Assembly (NCBI GenBank): GCA_001771275.1
Contig: METE01000004.1
Coordinates: forward strand, 1-34,605
Direction of reading: 5' to 3'
Length of the DNA: 34,605 bases
Source of the DNA: a candidate division Kazan bacterium RIFCSPLOWO2_01_FULL_48_13
Lineage (GTDB): Bacteria; Patescibacteriota; Kazan-3B-28; UBA10110
Position 1 is the first letter of the stretch. Each line of letters starts with the position of its first letter. This document shows, in pieces, positions 7,354 through 14,159 of this stretch. The translations under genes and the position numbers were made by a program. The notes below the pieces were generated by a model. The model saw only the letters and a program-made list of their open reading frames with translations, was not told the DNA's origin and made no database searches.

Positions 7354-8244
7354 TTACGCCTTCCGTTTAGTAGTAGCTCTTTTTTCTCGCTTTTCCGCCT
7401 CTAATTTTTCTTCTTCGTGCTTGGCCTCGGCTAACTGCACCTCTTTCTGCTCCAGCACTTCGGTAATATCCTTGCTATCTAACGCCTGCTCCTCCAACTG
7501 CTCGACCGCCTTTTTAGACTTAGGAACTACTCCTCCCCGAGCCTTGAGGCTCTCTGAGCCGGAGACAGGCCGCTTGCCGCCCAAGGTATCCACGATAGCC
7601 TGACTGATCATCCGAATGCCTTGCTTAGCATCGTCATTAGCCGGGATCACAAATTCAATTCCCGAGGGGTCAGCATTAGTATCGACCATCGCGATTACCG
7701 GGATATTTAAGCGGAGCGCTTCTTTAAGGGCGATCTTTTCTCGCAATACATCAACAATGAACAGGGCATCGGGCAACGCGGTAAGATTATCTACCCCGCC
7801 AAATGATTCCTCTAAATTAGCCAACTCTTTCTCCAGTAAGCCGACCTCTTTCTTGGTCATATCACCAAAATCCTTGCTCGCCATCTTCTCGCGCAGCTGC
7901 TTAAGATAGTTGATCCGATTTTTGATCGAAGAAAAGTTAGTTAAGAGTCCGCCCGGCCAACGATTTGCTACATACGGCAAACCTGCTGCCTTGGCCACTT
8001 CGGCGATAATATCGCTGGCTTGGCGCTTAGTGCCAACCAACAGGATATTGCCCCCTTGTTTGGATAGCTGCGCCGCAAAATCCAGAGCCGCTTTTAGTTT
8101 TTCTTCGGTCTGCACCAGATCAATAATATGAATACCGTCTCTGGCATCAAAAATGTAAGGCTTCATCTTGGGGTGCCACCGAAAAGTCTGGTGGCCAAAA
8201 TGCAGCCCCGCTTCTAACATCTCTTCTACCGATAACTTACCCAT
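7354..8244 (-). CDS. rpsB: 30S ribosomal protein S2
   Basis: Structural protein of the small subunit. Motifs: LHFGHQTFRWHPKM at the N-terminus, GNILLVGTKRQA, YVANRWPGGLLTNF and IPVIAMVDTNADP. The body is about 225 residues; a further ~70 residues form a highly charged lysine/glutamate tail (VEQLEEQALDSKDITEVL and on), making it longer than E. coli S2 (241 aa). TAAGGAGA (8253-8260, minus strand) gives a Shine-Dalgarno site 9 bases before the ATG. The leader upstream contains a predicted three-way junction, a candidate control site. Confidence 0.97.
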   Translation of the reverse strand: MGKLSVEEMLEAGLHFGHQTFRWHPKMKPYIFDARDGIHIIDLVQTEEKLKAALDFAAQLSKQGGNILLVGTKRQASDIIAEVAKAAGLPYVANRWPGGLLTNFSSIKNRINYLKQLREKMASKDFGDMTKKEVGLLEKELANLEESFGGVDNLTALPDALFIVDVLREKIALKEALRLNIPVIAMVDTNADPSGIEFVIPANDDAKQGIRMISQAIVDTLGGKRPVSGSESLKARGGVVPKSKKAVEQLEEQALDSKDITEVLEQKEVQLAEAKHEEEKLEAEKREKRATTKRKA

Positions 8245-8293
8245 TGCCTATTTCTCCTTATTACTTCCGGCCAGATCACTTCAGATAGAGATC

Positions 8294-8348
8294 CCACCAA
8301 TTTGACTGCCCCAATAGGGTGATCTCGTCCTCGAGATTAAATTGGCGG
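8294..8348 (-). promoter_or_regulatory. Candidate structured leader of rpsB (three-way junction)
   Basis: On the minus strand CCGCCAATTT (8339-8348) pairs with AAATTGGTGG (8294-8303) over 10 bp; the one non-Watson-Crick pair is a G-U that exists only in the minus-strand RNA. Inside are two hairpins: ATCTCG-AGGA-CGAGAT (8322-8337) and CCC-TATT-GGGG (8309-8319). Another hairpin lies at 8351-8370. The structure ends 50 bases before the start codon. S2 leaders regulate rpsB-tsf in other bacteria, so autogenous control is a reasonable inference. Confidence 0.5.
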
Positions 8349-8415
8349 GACAGGATCTACCTGATCCCTGAACCGTGCTTATTACTCTTAAGAGATTAGC
8401 TGAACTTCGCCTCCT

Positions 8416-8493
8416 AGTCAACCCCGTAGAAGATTTTGGAGTAGCTGCTACCCTAATTTGGCGAAGCCAAACTCCAAAATTCTCTACGGGGTT
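8416..8493. repeat. CCCCGTAG palindrome between rpsB and tRNA-Val
   Basis: The 23-base arms 8420-8442 and 8471-8493 match in 21 of 23 positions (AACCCCGTAGA... and its inverse); a smaller hairpin TTGGC-GAA-GCCAA sits in the loop. The left edge reads TTGACT on the minus strand (8416-8421), a possible rpsB -35, although the -10 17 bases on (TAATCT) is poor. Confidence 0.7.
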
Positions 8494-8501
8494 AAGTCGT
8501 G

Positions 8502-8507
8502 TATAAT
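8502..8507 (+). promoter_or_regulatory. -10 element for tRNA-Val
   Basis: A perfect TATAAT lies ahead of the tRNA. No convincing -35 is seen at 16-18 bases upstream. Transcription would begin near 8514, just before the partial tRNA copy at 8517. Confidence 0.5.
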
Positions 8508-8516
8508 TTAGCCGAA

Positions 8517-8563
8517 GGCGATTAGCTCAGCCCCCACGGGGTCCCTTCGGGATTGGTTAGAGT
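8517..8563 (+). pseudogene. Partial 5' tRNA copy split by a 22-base palindromic insert
   Basis: GGCGATTAGCTCAG (8517-8530) and TTGGTTAGAG (8553-8562) repeat the first 27 bases of the tRNA-Val that starts at 8571. Between them is an insert (8531-8552) made of two small hairpins, CCCC-AC-GGGG and TCCC-TTC-GGGA. The break falls in the D loop. There is no anticodon or T arm, so this is a tRNA fragment, not a gene. Confidence 0.6.
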
Positions 8564-8570
8564 ACATTTC

Positions 8571-8647
8571 GGGCGATTAGCTCAGTTGGTTAGAGCGTTC
8601 GGTTCACATCCGAAAGGTCACTGGTTCGAGTCCAGTATCGCCCACCA
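8571..8647 (+). tRNA. tRNA-Val (CAC)
   Basis: A complete cloverleaf of 77 bases. The acceptor stem is GGGCGAT/ATCGCCC, the D arm has AGCTCAGTTGGTTAGAGC, the anticodon stem is TTCGG/CCGAA with loop TTCACAT (anticodon CAC, reading GUG), and the T arm is CTGGTTCGAGTCCAG. Discriminator A and a genomically encoded CCA (8645-8647) follow. Plus strand, like lepB just downstream. Confidence 0.95.
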
Positions 8648-8675
8648 CTACCACATTACCGCTCAAAGCGGCCTG

Positions 8676-8744
8676 CCCCGTAGTGAAACCACCGCTGATT
8701 TATCGGCCGAGATAAATCCGGCGTTTCTACTACTGGGGTTTTAA
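8676..8744 (+). terminator. Palindrome after tRNA-Val, likely terminator
   Basis: Outer arms CCCCGTAGT (8676-8684) and ACTACTGGGG (8729-8738) enclose GATTTATC/GATAAATC (8697-8704, 8711-8718). A TTTT run follows the outer arm on the plus strand. Placed 29 bases after the tRNA and before lepB, it could end tRNA transcription. It is also a member of the CCCCGTAG repeat family. Confidence 0.5.
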
Positions 8745-8746
8745 TT

Positions 8747-8752
8747 TATAAT
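8747..8752 (+). promoter_or_regulatory. -10 element of lepB, predicting a leaderless mRNA
   Basis: A perfect TATAAT ends exactly 6 bases before the lepB ATG, so transcription should start at or next to the A of ATG. No Shine-Dalgarno site precedes lepB, in line with leaderless translation. The -35 region is weak. Confidence 0.55.
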
Positions 8753-8758
8753 GAATTC

Positions 8759-9376
8759 ATGCACGCTCAATCCGATTCGGCTACTCGCTCCCGCCAGCCA
8801 CGCAATATTGTGTTGGCAGTATTTGTTAGCATCGTCATTTTTATCTACGATGTTTTTAAAACTGTCACGACCGTTTTGGGCGTGGCGTTTCTGATCCGCT
8901 TCTTCCTAATCCAGCCATTCTATGTCAGCGGGCAATCGATGGATCCCACCTTCGAAGATAATCAGTATATTATTGTTGATCAAGTGTCTTATCGCTTCCA
9001 CCAGCCCGATCGAGGCGATGTGGTGGTATTCCGCTACCCTAAAAATCCGGCCTTTAGTTTCATTAAACGAATCATCGGTTTGCCGGGAGAGACCGTGTTG
9101 GTTCATAACGGCGAGGTGACTATCTTCAATAAGCAGTACCCCGATGGCACCAAACTAACCGAGCCGTACATCCCTTATCAAACCAGCGGCGAGGTTCGCC
9201 TCCAACTCAAATCAAATGAGTTCTTCGTTCTGGGCGATAATCGTCCTAATAGTTCCGACTCACGCAGCTGGGGCATCCTCAACCGCAGCTTTATGATCGG
9301 CAAGGTCTGGGTAGTGCTATATCCGTTCGATCAGTTTAAGACCGTCCACACACCGATCTATGGTAAAGGCCTCTAA
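8759..9376 (+). CDS. lepB: Signal peptidase I
   Basis: Membrane serine protease that removes signal peptides from exported proteins. The 205-aa product has an N-terminal membrane region (residues ~16-50, either one long or two short hydrophobic segments), the catalytic serine S60 in SGQSMDPTF, the catalytic lysine K103 in FIKRIIGLPGE, and the box LGDNRPNSSDSRSWG. Length is typical of Gram-positive-type enzymes. It is the only protein gene on the plus strand in the window, converging with rplU. Confidence 0.96.
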   Translation: MHAQSDSATRSRQPRNIVLAVFVSIVIFIYDVFKTVTTVLGVAFLIRFFLIQPFYVSGQSMDPTFEDNQYIIVDQVSYRFHQPDRGDVVVFRYPKNPAFSFIKRIIGLPGETVLVHNGEVTIFNKQYPDGTKLTEPYIPYQTSGEVRLQLKSNEFFVLGDNRPNSSDSRSWGILNRSFMIGKVWVVLYPFDQFKTVHTPIYGKGL

Positions 9377-9417
9377 GAAAGGTCGCCCTTAGCGGGCGCG
9401 GCAAACCATAGCCATTG

Positions 9418-9652
9418 TCATTCCCGCGCAGGCGGGAATCCAGACATAAACATAAACTGTTTTGCCACCCCATCCGTCGGCTGACGGACGGGGTGGCACC
9501 CCAAAAGACACCCCAATCACCAATTGCTACCCAAACACTAAAATCCTCTTACTTGGCACTATTAGCTGAACTCGTCCGTCAGCTGACGGACTCAGACAGC
9601 AGCTGTGCCAAACGAGGATTTTACTATTGGCTGACGCAATTGGCTCTATGGG
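9418..9652 (-). repeat. Composite hairpin element, copy 2 (reverse orientation)
   Basis: On the minus strand the order matches the other copies: long hairpin (9512-9652), second hairpin (9464-9497), then a GGATTCCCGC...GCGGGAATGAC palindrome (9418-9443). The long hairpin has pairs CCCA/TGGG, CCAATTGC/GCAATTGG and TAAAATCCTC/GAGGATTTTA. The internal loop reads CTGTCTGA (9592-9599) opposite GAGTT (9569-9573), capped by GTCCGTCAGCTGACGGAC. Stems differ from copies 1 and 3 but remain paired. Confidence 0.75.
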
Positions 9653-9717
9653 TCCGGCAATAAAAGCGCCCCTTCTCCAATGGCGTAAACAAAAAGCGGT
9701 CCGCTCGGCTCCGTAAA

Positions 9718-9756
9718 GGCATAAAACAAAAGCGCCCCGATGGACATCGGGGCGCT
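9718..9756 (-). terminator. Rho-independent terminator of rplU
   Basis: A perfect 12-bp stem AGCGCCCCGATG / CATCGGGGCGCT (9731-9756) is followed on the minus strand by TTTTGTTTTAT. It begins 7 bases after the rplU stop codon. This is a textbook intrinsic terminator. Confidence 0.9.
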
Positions 9757-9763
9757 AATAAAT

Positions 9764-10078
9764 TTAGGCGGAGATTTTAGTAACTTTGATCCGTAATACT
9801 TGCTGGCGATGGCCAGTCTTTTTTCGATAGTTCTTGCGCCGGCGCATCTTAAAAACTACCACCTTATCGGTTTTGTGCTCGTTGACTATTTCTGCCTCTA
9901 CTGTGGCGCCCTTAAGGAGCGGATCCCCAACCTTAAGATCTTTGCCATCATCAGAAATGGCCAGTAATACTTCATCAAAGGCTATCTTGCCAGATTCGGC
10001 AGGGGATTTCTCAATATCTAAAACATCACCCTCGCCTACCAAGTATTGCTTCCCTCCGGTTTTGATTACTGCTTTCAT
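9764..10078 (-). CDS. rplU: 50S ribosomal protein L21
   Basis: Structural protein of the large subunit. The product MKAVIKTGGKQYLVGEGD... is 104 aa, matching E. coli L21 (103 aa), and carries KMRRRKNYRKKTGHRQ before the C-terminal strand. I chose the ATG at 10076-10078 by alignment to the family; an in-frame ATG at 10082-10084 adds two residues, and longer readings upstream run into the promoter. rpmA, the usual partner, is not next to it. The gene has its own promoter and terminator and is thus a single-gene unit. Confidence 0.95.
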   Translation of the reverse strand: MKAVIKTGGKQYLVGEGDVLDIEKSPAESGKIAFDEVLLAISDDGKDLKVGDPLLKGATVEAEIVNEHKTDKVVVFKMRRRKNYRKKTGHRQQVLRIKVTKISA

Positions 10079-10106
10079 TGCCATCTGATTATCTATTACA
10101 AAGGCG

Positions 10107-10136
10107 AGTATATATGGAAATCCCCCCAATAGTCAA
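10107..10136 (-). promoter_or_regulatory. Promoter of rplU
   Basis: On the minus strand TTGACT (10131-10136) is followed after 18 bases by TATACT (10107-10112); TATATA at 10109-10114 with a 16-base gap is an alternative. The -35 is the flank of the palindrome at 10137-10204. Confidence 0.65.
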
Positions 10137-10208
10137 CCCAGTAGAGAATTTTGGAGCTGGCTAAGCCAGTTAAGCGATATCTACTCCAAAATCTTCTACT
10201 GGGGTCAA
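10133..10208. repeat. CCCAGTAG palindrome upstream of rplU
   Basis: Arms CCCAGTAGAGAATTTTGGAG (10137-10156) and its inverse (10183-10204) with an inner CTGGC-TAA-GCCAG hairpin. Direct TCAA flanks on both sides (10133-10136 and 10205-10208) resemble a 4-bp target duplication. Confidence 0.7.
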
Positions 10209-10604
10209 CCCCACCCCACCCCCGCCATTGGAGGAAGGGCATCCTTATTTGAAACCCATTGAGCCAATTGCTCTTTTGTAGCCCATGCCATCGGAGGAGG
10301 AATGTTATCAATTGAGCTAAATCTCAGCTGGGTGGAGGCACTTGTTTGACCCATCTCCAGTTGCTTCAACTGGGGATGGGGAGTTGTGCCGAGAACGCCC
10401 AGAGACTTAGCCAATTGATAGTTCCGACGACTGGCCGTCCTTTTGGCGCTACCATTTTGGACGAGCAAAATGGTAGCAAGTAAATTAAGAAAGAATATTG
10501 CAAAGATTCTGGACTCCAATAATCGCGGGGCAGGCAAGCCAGTCCGCCAGAGCCCAAGGCTCCCCTTTGGGGCCGGCGGAGACGATGAGGGTTGGCCTGA
10601 CAAA
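10209..10604. repeat. Gene-free interval before the DUF192 gene: composite hairpin, copy 4
   Basis: No gene is supported. The long hairpin runs from TATCAATTG (10306) to CAATTGATA (10420), with pairs GCTAA/TTAGC, GCTGGG/CCCAG and GGCAC/GTGCC, the loop TTGTTTGA (10342-10349) opposite GAGTT (10381-10385), and a cap CCCATCTCCAGTTG/CAACTGGGGATGGG (10350-10380). The second module GCTACCATTTTG/CAAAATGGTAGC is at 10448-10477, and a decayed third module starts near 10505. The first part (10209-10304) shares AACCCCACCCC and ATCGGAGGAGG with the flank of copy 1. Confidence 0.7.
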
Positions 10605-11081
10605 TTAGGAAATTAATACGAACTTGTCCCCTGCCTTTATCTTATGATCAAGGGCAGTCCCAGATGGCACCTCTAAGACATAGCGGGCCGGAAATTGATT
10701 AACATACCGCTTGAGATGGGTGGGCGCTACCCCCGGTTCTGGCGATATATTGCGGTCGATCTCTACTACCCGGAGAGCGTCATCCACCCAGATAATGTCA
10801 ATCGAAAAATTCATATCTATCATCCAAAATGGGTAGCGGCCCATCTGATCAAATACAAACCACATCCCGGCATCCGCGGCCAAACTGCTCCGGCCCGACA
10901 AACCTTGTTCTCGTTCCGATGCCGTATCGGCCACCTCGGCTTTAATAAGATAGCGATCAGGCAGGCGAATACTCACCCGATCACTATTAGGGTTAATGGT
11001 CGATCGTCCACAGCCCGACAAACTCAAAACAACCGCCAACGATACTATTAGTAAGCAGCTGTTATTAATCCATCTAATCAT
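10605..11081 (-). CDS. DUF192 lipoprotein
   Basis: A 158-aa exported protein. Residues 1-24 form a lipoprotein signal peptide with lipobox LSGC (Cys24). The rest is the DUF192 domain: EREQGLSGRSSL, the core MWFVFDQMGRYPFWMIDMNF and IDIIWVD, then PARYVLEVPSG and GDKFVL. Family function is not established. Its ATG abuts the ileS stop (TAAATG), so it is the last gene of the NYN-ileS operon and is probably translationally coupled. Confidence 0.88.
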   Translation of the reverse strand: MIRWINNSCLLIVSLAVVLSLSGCGRSTINPNSDRVSIRLPDRYLIKAEVADTASEREQGLSGRSSLAADAGMWFVFDQMGRYPFWMIDMNFSIDIIWVDDALRVVEIDRNISPEPGVAPTHLKRYVNQFPARYVLEVPSGTALDHKIKAGDKFVLIS

Positions 11082-14000
11082 TTATTTTTTCTTTAACCCC
11101 AACCGAAATACTCGATCGCTTATCAAGATCTTTTCTTTGGCCAGTTTAGCATCAGCTTTGATCTCTACCGCTAAAGTCTCTCCCTGGATATATTCTGCCC
11201 ACTCGATCAGTGTTTTCTTGATCAACTCATCATCAGTTGCATAAAACAATTCAATTCGGTCAGACAACTCTAAGCCAGACATTTTACGCAGCGCCTGCGC
11301 CGCCCGCACGATCTCGCGGGCCAACCCTTCTATTTCCAGAGCTGGAGTGATCTGAGTGTCTAATTCATATTTGGCCAGCCCAAACTTTACCTGTTTGACA
11401 TTTAATTCATCAGCGATTAGCTCAGCCAACTCGACTCCCAAGTCCGGTTCGGTGGATCTCATCTCGGACAACGGTTGTCTTACCTTGATCTTGGCCTGCT
11501 CTCTTAAGGCATGGCCTATCACGACCACCCGCCGAGCCGCTGACATCTGAGTCAGCAGTCCCACATCTAATTCCGTAGATTTGGGCCAATTATTTAAATG
11601 AACCGAGAGGGGATCCGTCTCAGTTTTTAAGGCCCCATAGACCATCTCGGCCAACATTGGCATAAACGGCGCTATGATCAGCGCAGCGGAACGCAATACG
11701 GTATACAAAGTTTGATAAGCCTGCTGCTTATCCGCGGCATCTTCATTTTTCCAAAACCGCTTGCGACTCCTGCGGACATACCAGTTAGAGACATCGTTCA
11801 CTAAGAATTCAATGGCTAGTCCGGAGTTCATCATATCGTAGGCCTCTAAGCCATTGGTAACTGTTGCGATCGTTTCATCCATCCGCGCCAGAATCCAACG
11901 ATCCAATAAATTCTTGGGCCTAACCGATCTGGTATTTGGCTGCCATCCGTCCAAATTAGCGTAAGTGGTAAAGAAGGATAATGTATTCCACAAAGTTAAT
12001 ACTAACCGGCGCGTAACTTGTTTTAATTCATTTTCATCAAAACTCTTAGACAAATCCGGTTGACCGCTGGTGCAGAGATGCCACCGCAATACATCCGAAC
12101 CATAGCGATTAAAAATGTCCCACGGATCGACCATATTGCCTTTGGATTTGCTCATCTTTTTACCGTGCTTATCCATAATGTGGCCGTTCACTAACACATT
12201 TTTATACGGCGCTCCCTTATCTAACAGGGTAGAAATGGCTAATAATGTATAAAACCAACCTCTGGTCTGATCGATACCTTCGGCAATAAAATCGGCCGGA
12301 AATGACATCCCCTTATCGATTCTCTCCTTGTTTTCGAACGGATAGTGCCACTGCGCAAACGGCATCGCGCCACTATCAAACCAAACATCAATCACCTCCG
12401 GCACCTTAAAGTATTCCTTACCATCTTTTATCAGCACAATCTCATCAATAAACGGTTTATGCGGATTAAATTCTTTTTTGTCATCCCGAACTCGTTTCGG
12501 GATCTTTTTGTTAGATTCTGAACCAAGTTCAGAATGACCGGTAACTATCTCGGGATCTTTGGCTAATGATTTTAATTCCTCAAAACTGCCAACGCAGATA
12601 TAATCATCTTCGTGCCGCCAAAGTGGCAGAGGCGTACCCCAATACCGATCGCGTGAAACCGCCCAATCTTTAACTTCTTTTAGCCACTCACCAAACCGGC
12701 CTTCTTTAATGTGATCGGGGATCCAGTGAACGGTTTCGTTGTTAGTAATTAACTGGTCACGCAACTGCGACATCTTAATAAACCAGGAGTTCGTCGCATA
12801 ATAGAGCAGCGGCGTATCACATCGCCAACAGAACGGATAGTCATGTTCGTAATCATAGTCGTCCAACCATAGTAGCCTCTGCTTCAGATTATCGATTATC
12901 CCCTGCTCTACCTCAGGATCTTTTATGTATTTACCAGCCCATTTTTCTACCCCCGGTAAGAACTTCCCCTCAGTTGATACAGTGTGAACTTTAGGCAGAT
13001 TTACCTGCTCCCCTAACCGATAATCATCCTCGCCATACATCACTGCCGTATGCACCACTCCCGTACCATCTTCAGTTGTTACAAAATCCGCCGGATAAAT
13101 CTTAAACGCGTTGGTAAAATTTTCTACCGTGTCCGAAATTGATCCCGGAAATAACGGTTCATATTCTTTTCCTACCAAGTCCTTGCCAGAAAACTCTTCG
13201 ACAATCTCACCAGGTTCATTCACATTGTATTTGGAACCTGGCCCCGGGGGTATTTTTTTGTGGACAGTAACCCCATACTCTAAGCAACTGCCAATCGCTC
13301 CATATAGTGGGTGAGTATTATCGTGTGATCGCTCATAAATTGTCTTGGCCAAAATAACATAAAAATATCTCACCGGTATGAACTGCCCTCCTGGAGAATA
13401 TGGTAATTTGACCTTCACATACTTAATATCTGGGTTAATCGCCAACGCAACATTCCCGGGTAATGTCCAGGGTGTGGTTGTCCACGCCAAAACATAAGTG
13501 TCTTTCTCATTTTTAAGTTTAAACTTAACATAAACCGATTTGTCGGTAACTTTTTTATACCCCTGAGCTACTTCGTGGCTCGATAACGCCGTCCCGCATC
13601 GTGGGCAGTAAGGCACTACCTTATGACCGCGATACAACAGCCCCTTGTCCCAGACCTGCTTGATGATCCACCAAACCGATTCGACATAGTTAGGATCATA
13701 GGTGATATACGGATGCTCCAGATCTAACCAATAACCGCTCCGGCGGGTAAACTCTTCCCAGTCCTTTTTGTATTCCCAAACACTATCTTTAGCCTGCTGG
13801 TTAAACTCCGCTACTCCATATTTTTCGATAGCCTGCTTATTCTTAAGGCCTAATTTTTTCTCGATAGCAATCTCGACTGGCAACCCATGAGTATCCCAAC
13901 CAGCTTTGCGCTCGACCAAGAACCCTTGCATCGTTTTAAACCGAGGAAAGATATCTTTAAAGTATCGCGCAATTAGATGATGTAACCCCGGTTTATCGTT

Positions 14001-14159
14001 GGCTGTGGGCGGCCCTTCAAAAAACACATACCGCTTTCCTTTGGCTCTTGCCGCCAAACTTTTTTCGAAGATCTTTTCTTTATCCCAAAACTTCAGAATT
14101 GCTTCTTCTTGTTCTGGCAGATTGAGCTGAGAATTAATTTTTTTGAACTGGCCCATCAC
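11082..14159 (-). CDS. ileS: Isoleucyl-tRNA synthetase (archaeal/eukaryotic-like type)
   Basis: Charges tRNA-Ile and edits valine. The 1025-aa product has the HIGH-equivalent KPGLHHL (residues 56-62) in GPPTANDKPG, the CP1 editing domain with EDGTGVVHTAVMYGEDD, the WFDSGAMPFAQWHYPF block, KMSKS at 668-672, and an anticodon-binding C-terminal part. Residues ~541-560 (GHSELGSESNKKIPKRVRDD) are encoded by a palindromic repeat inserted in frame between the catalytic blocks. An extra segment of about 45 residues also sits in the editing domain (around SHDNTHPLYGAIGS). The first start codon is GTG (14157-14159), immediately followed by ATG; both overlap the upstream gene by about 25 bases. Confidence 0.96.
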   Translation of the reverse strand: MMGQFKKINSQLNLPEQEEAILKFWDKEKIFEKSLAARAKGKRYVFFEGPPTANDKPGLHHLIARYFKDIFPRFKTMQGFLVERKAGWDTHGLPVEIAIEKKLGLKNKQAIEKYGVAEFNQQAKDSVWEYKKDWEEFTRRSGYWLDLEHPYITYDPNYVESVWWIIKQVWDKGLLYRGHKVVPYCPRCGTALSSHEVAQGYKKVTDKSVYVKFKLKNEKDTYVLAWTTTPWTLPGNVALAINPDIKYVKVKLPYSPGGQFIPVRYFYVILAKTIYERSHDNTHPLYGAIGSCLEYGVTVHKKIPPGPGSKYNVNEPGEIVEEFSGKDLVGKEYEPLFPGSISDTVENFTNAFKIYPADFVTTEDGTGVVHTAVMYGEDDYRLGEQVNLPKVHTVSTEGKFLPGVEKWAGKYIKDPEVEQGIIDNLKQRLLWLDDYDYEHDYPFCWRCDTPLLYYATNSWFIKMSQLRDQLITNNETVHWIPDHIKEGRFGEWLKEVKDWAVSRDRYWGTPLPLWRHEDDYICVGSFEELKSLAKDPEIVTGHSELGSESNKKIPKRVRDDKKEFNPHKPFIDEIVLIKDGKEYFKVPEVIDVWFDSGAMPFAQWHYPFENKERIDKGMSFPADFIAEGIDQTRGWFYTLLAISTLLDKGAPYKNVLVNGHIMDKHGKKMSKSKGNMVDPWDIFNRYGSDVLRWHLCTSGQPDLSKSFDENELKQVTRRLVLTLWNTLSFFTTYANLDGWQPNTRSVRPKNLLDRWILARMDETIATVTNGLEAYDMMNSGLAIEFLVNDVSNWYVRRSRKRFWKNEDAADKQQAYQTLYTVLRSAALIIAPFMPMLAEMVYGALKTETDPLSVHLNNWPKSTELDVGLLTQMSAARRVVVIGHALREQAKIKVRQPLSEMRSTEPDLGVELAELIADELNVKQVKFGLAKYELDTQITPALEIEGLAREIVRAAQALRKMSGLELSDRIELFYATDDELIKKTLIEWAEYIQGETLAVEIKADAKLAKEKILISDRVFRLGLKKK
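12480..12538. repeat. Palindromic repeat inserted in frame inside ileS
   Basis: A 59-base unit made of two hairpins, ATCCCGAA...TTCGGGAT and ATTCTGAAC...GTTCAGAAT, bounded by GTCAT and ATGAC. Its left hairpin is near-identical in type to the intergenic unit at 20303-20329 (GTCATTCTGAACTCGTTTCAG). It keeps the ileS frame open and adds about 20 charged residues at a variable linker before the EFNPHKPFIDEI strand. Confidence 0.8.

Larger units (their letters stand above)
9377..9763. repeat. Gene-free interval between lepB and rplU: palindromes and a terminator
   Basis: No gene is supported. It contains ATTCCCGC-GCAG-GCGGGAAT (9420-9439), a strong hairpin GCCACCCC...GGGGTGGC (9464-9497) around GTCGGCTGAC, a 141-base composite hairpin (9512-9652) and the rplU terminator (9731-9756). 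Confidence 0.75.

Noticed and set aside
8553-8744. Open frame of 63 codons over the tRNA
   Set aside because: It is an accidental reading of tRNA-Val and its terminator.
9374-9400. Terminator directly after lepB (CGCCC/GGGCG hairpin)
   Set aside because: The stem is only 5 bp and no T run follows.
10079-10129. Longer N-terminus for L21 (17 extra residues)
   Set aside because: L21 proteins begin at MKAVIKTGGKQY or an equivalent; the extension would cover the promoter region.
10096-10603. Open frames in the interval between rplU and the DUF192 gene
   Set aside because: They cover the composite hairpin element; their peptides echo those from other repeat copies rather than any protein family.
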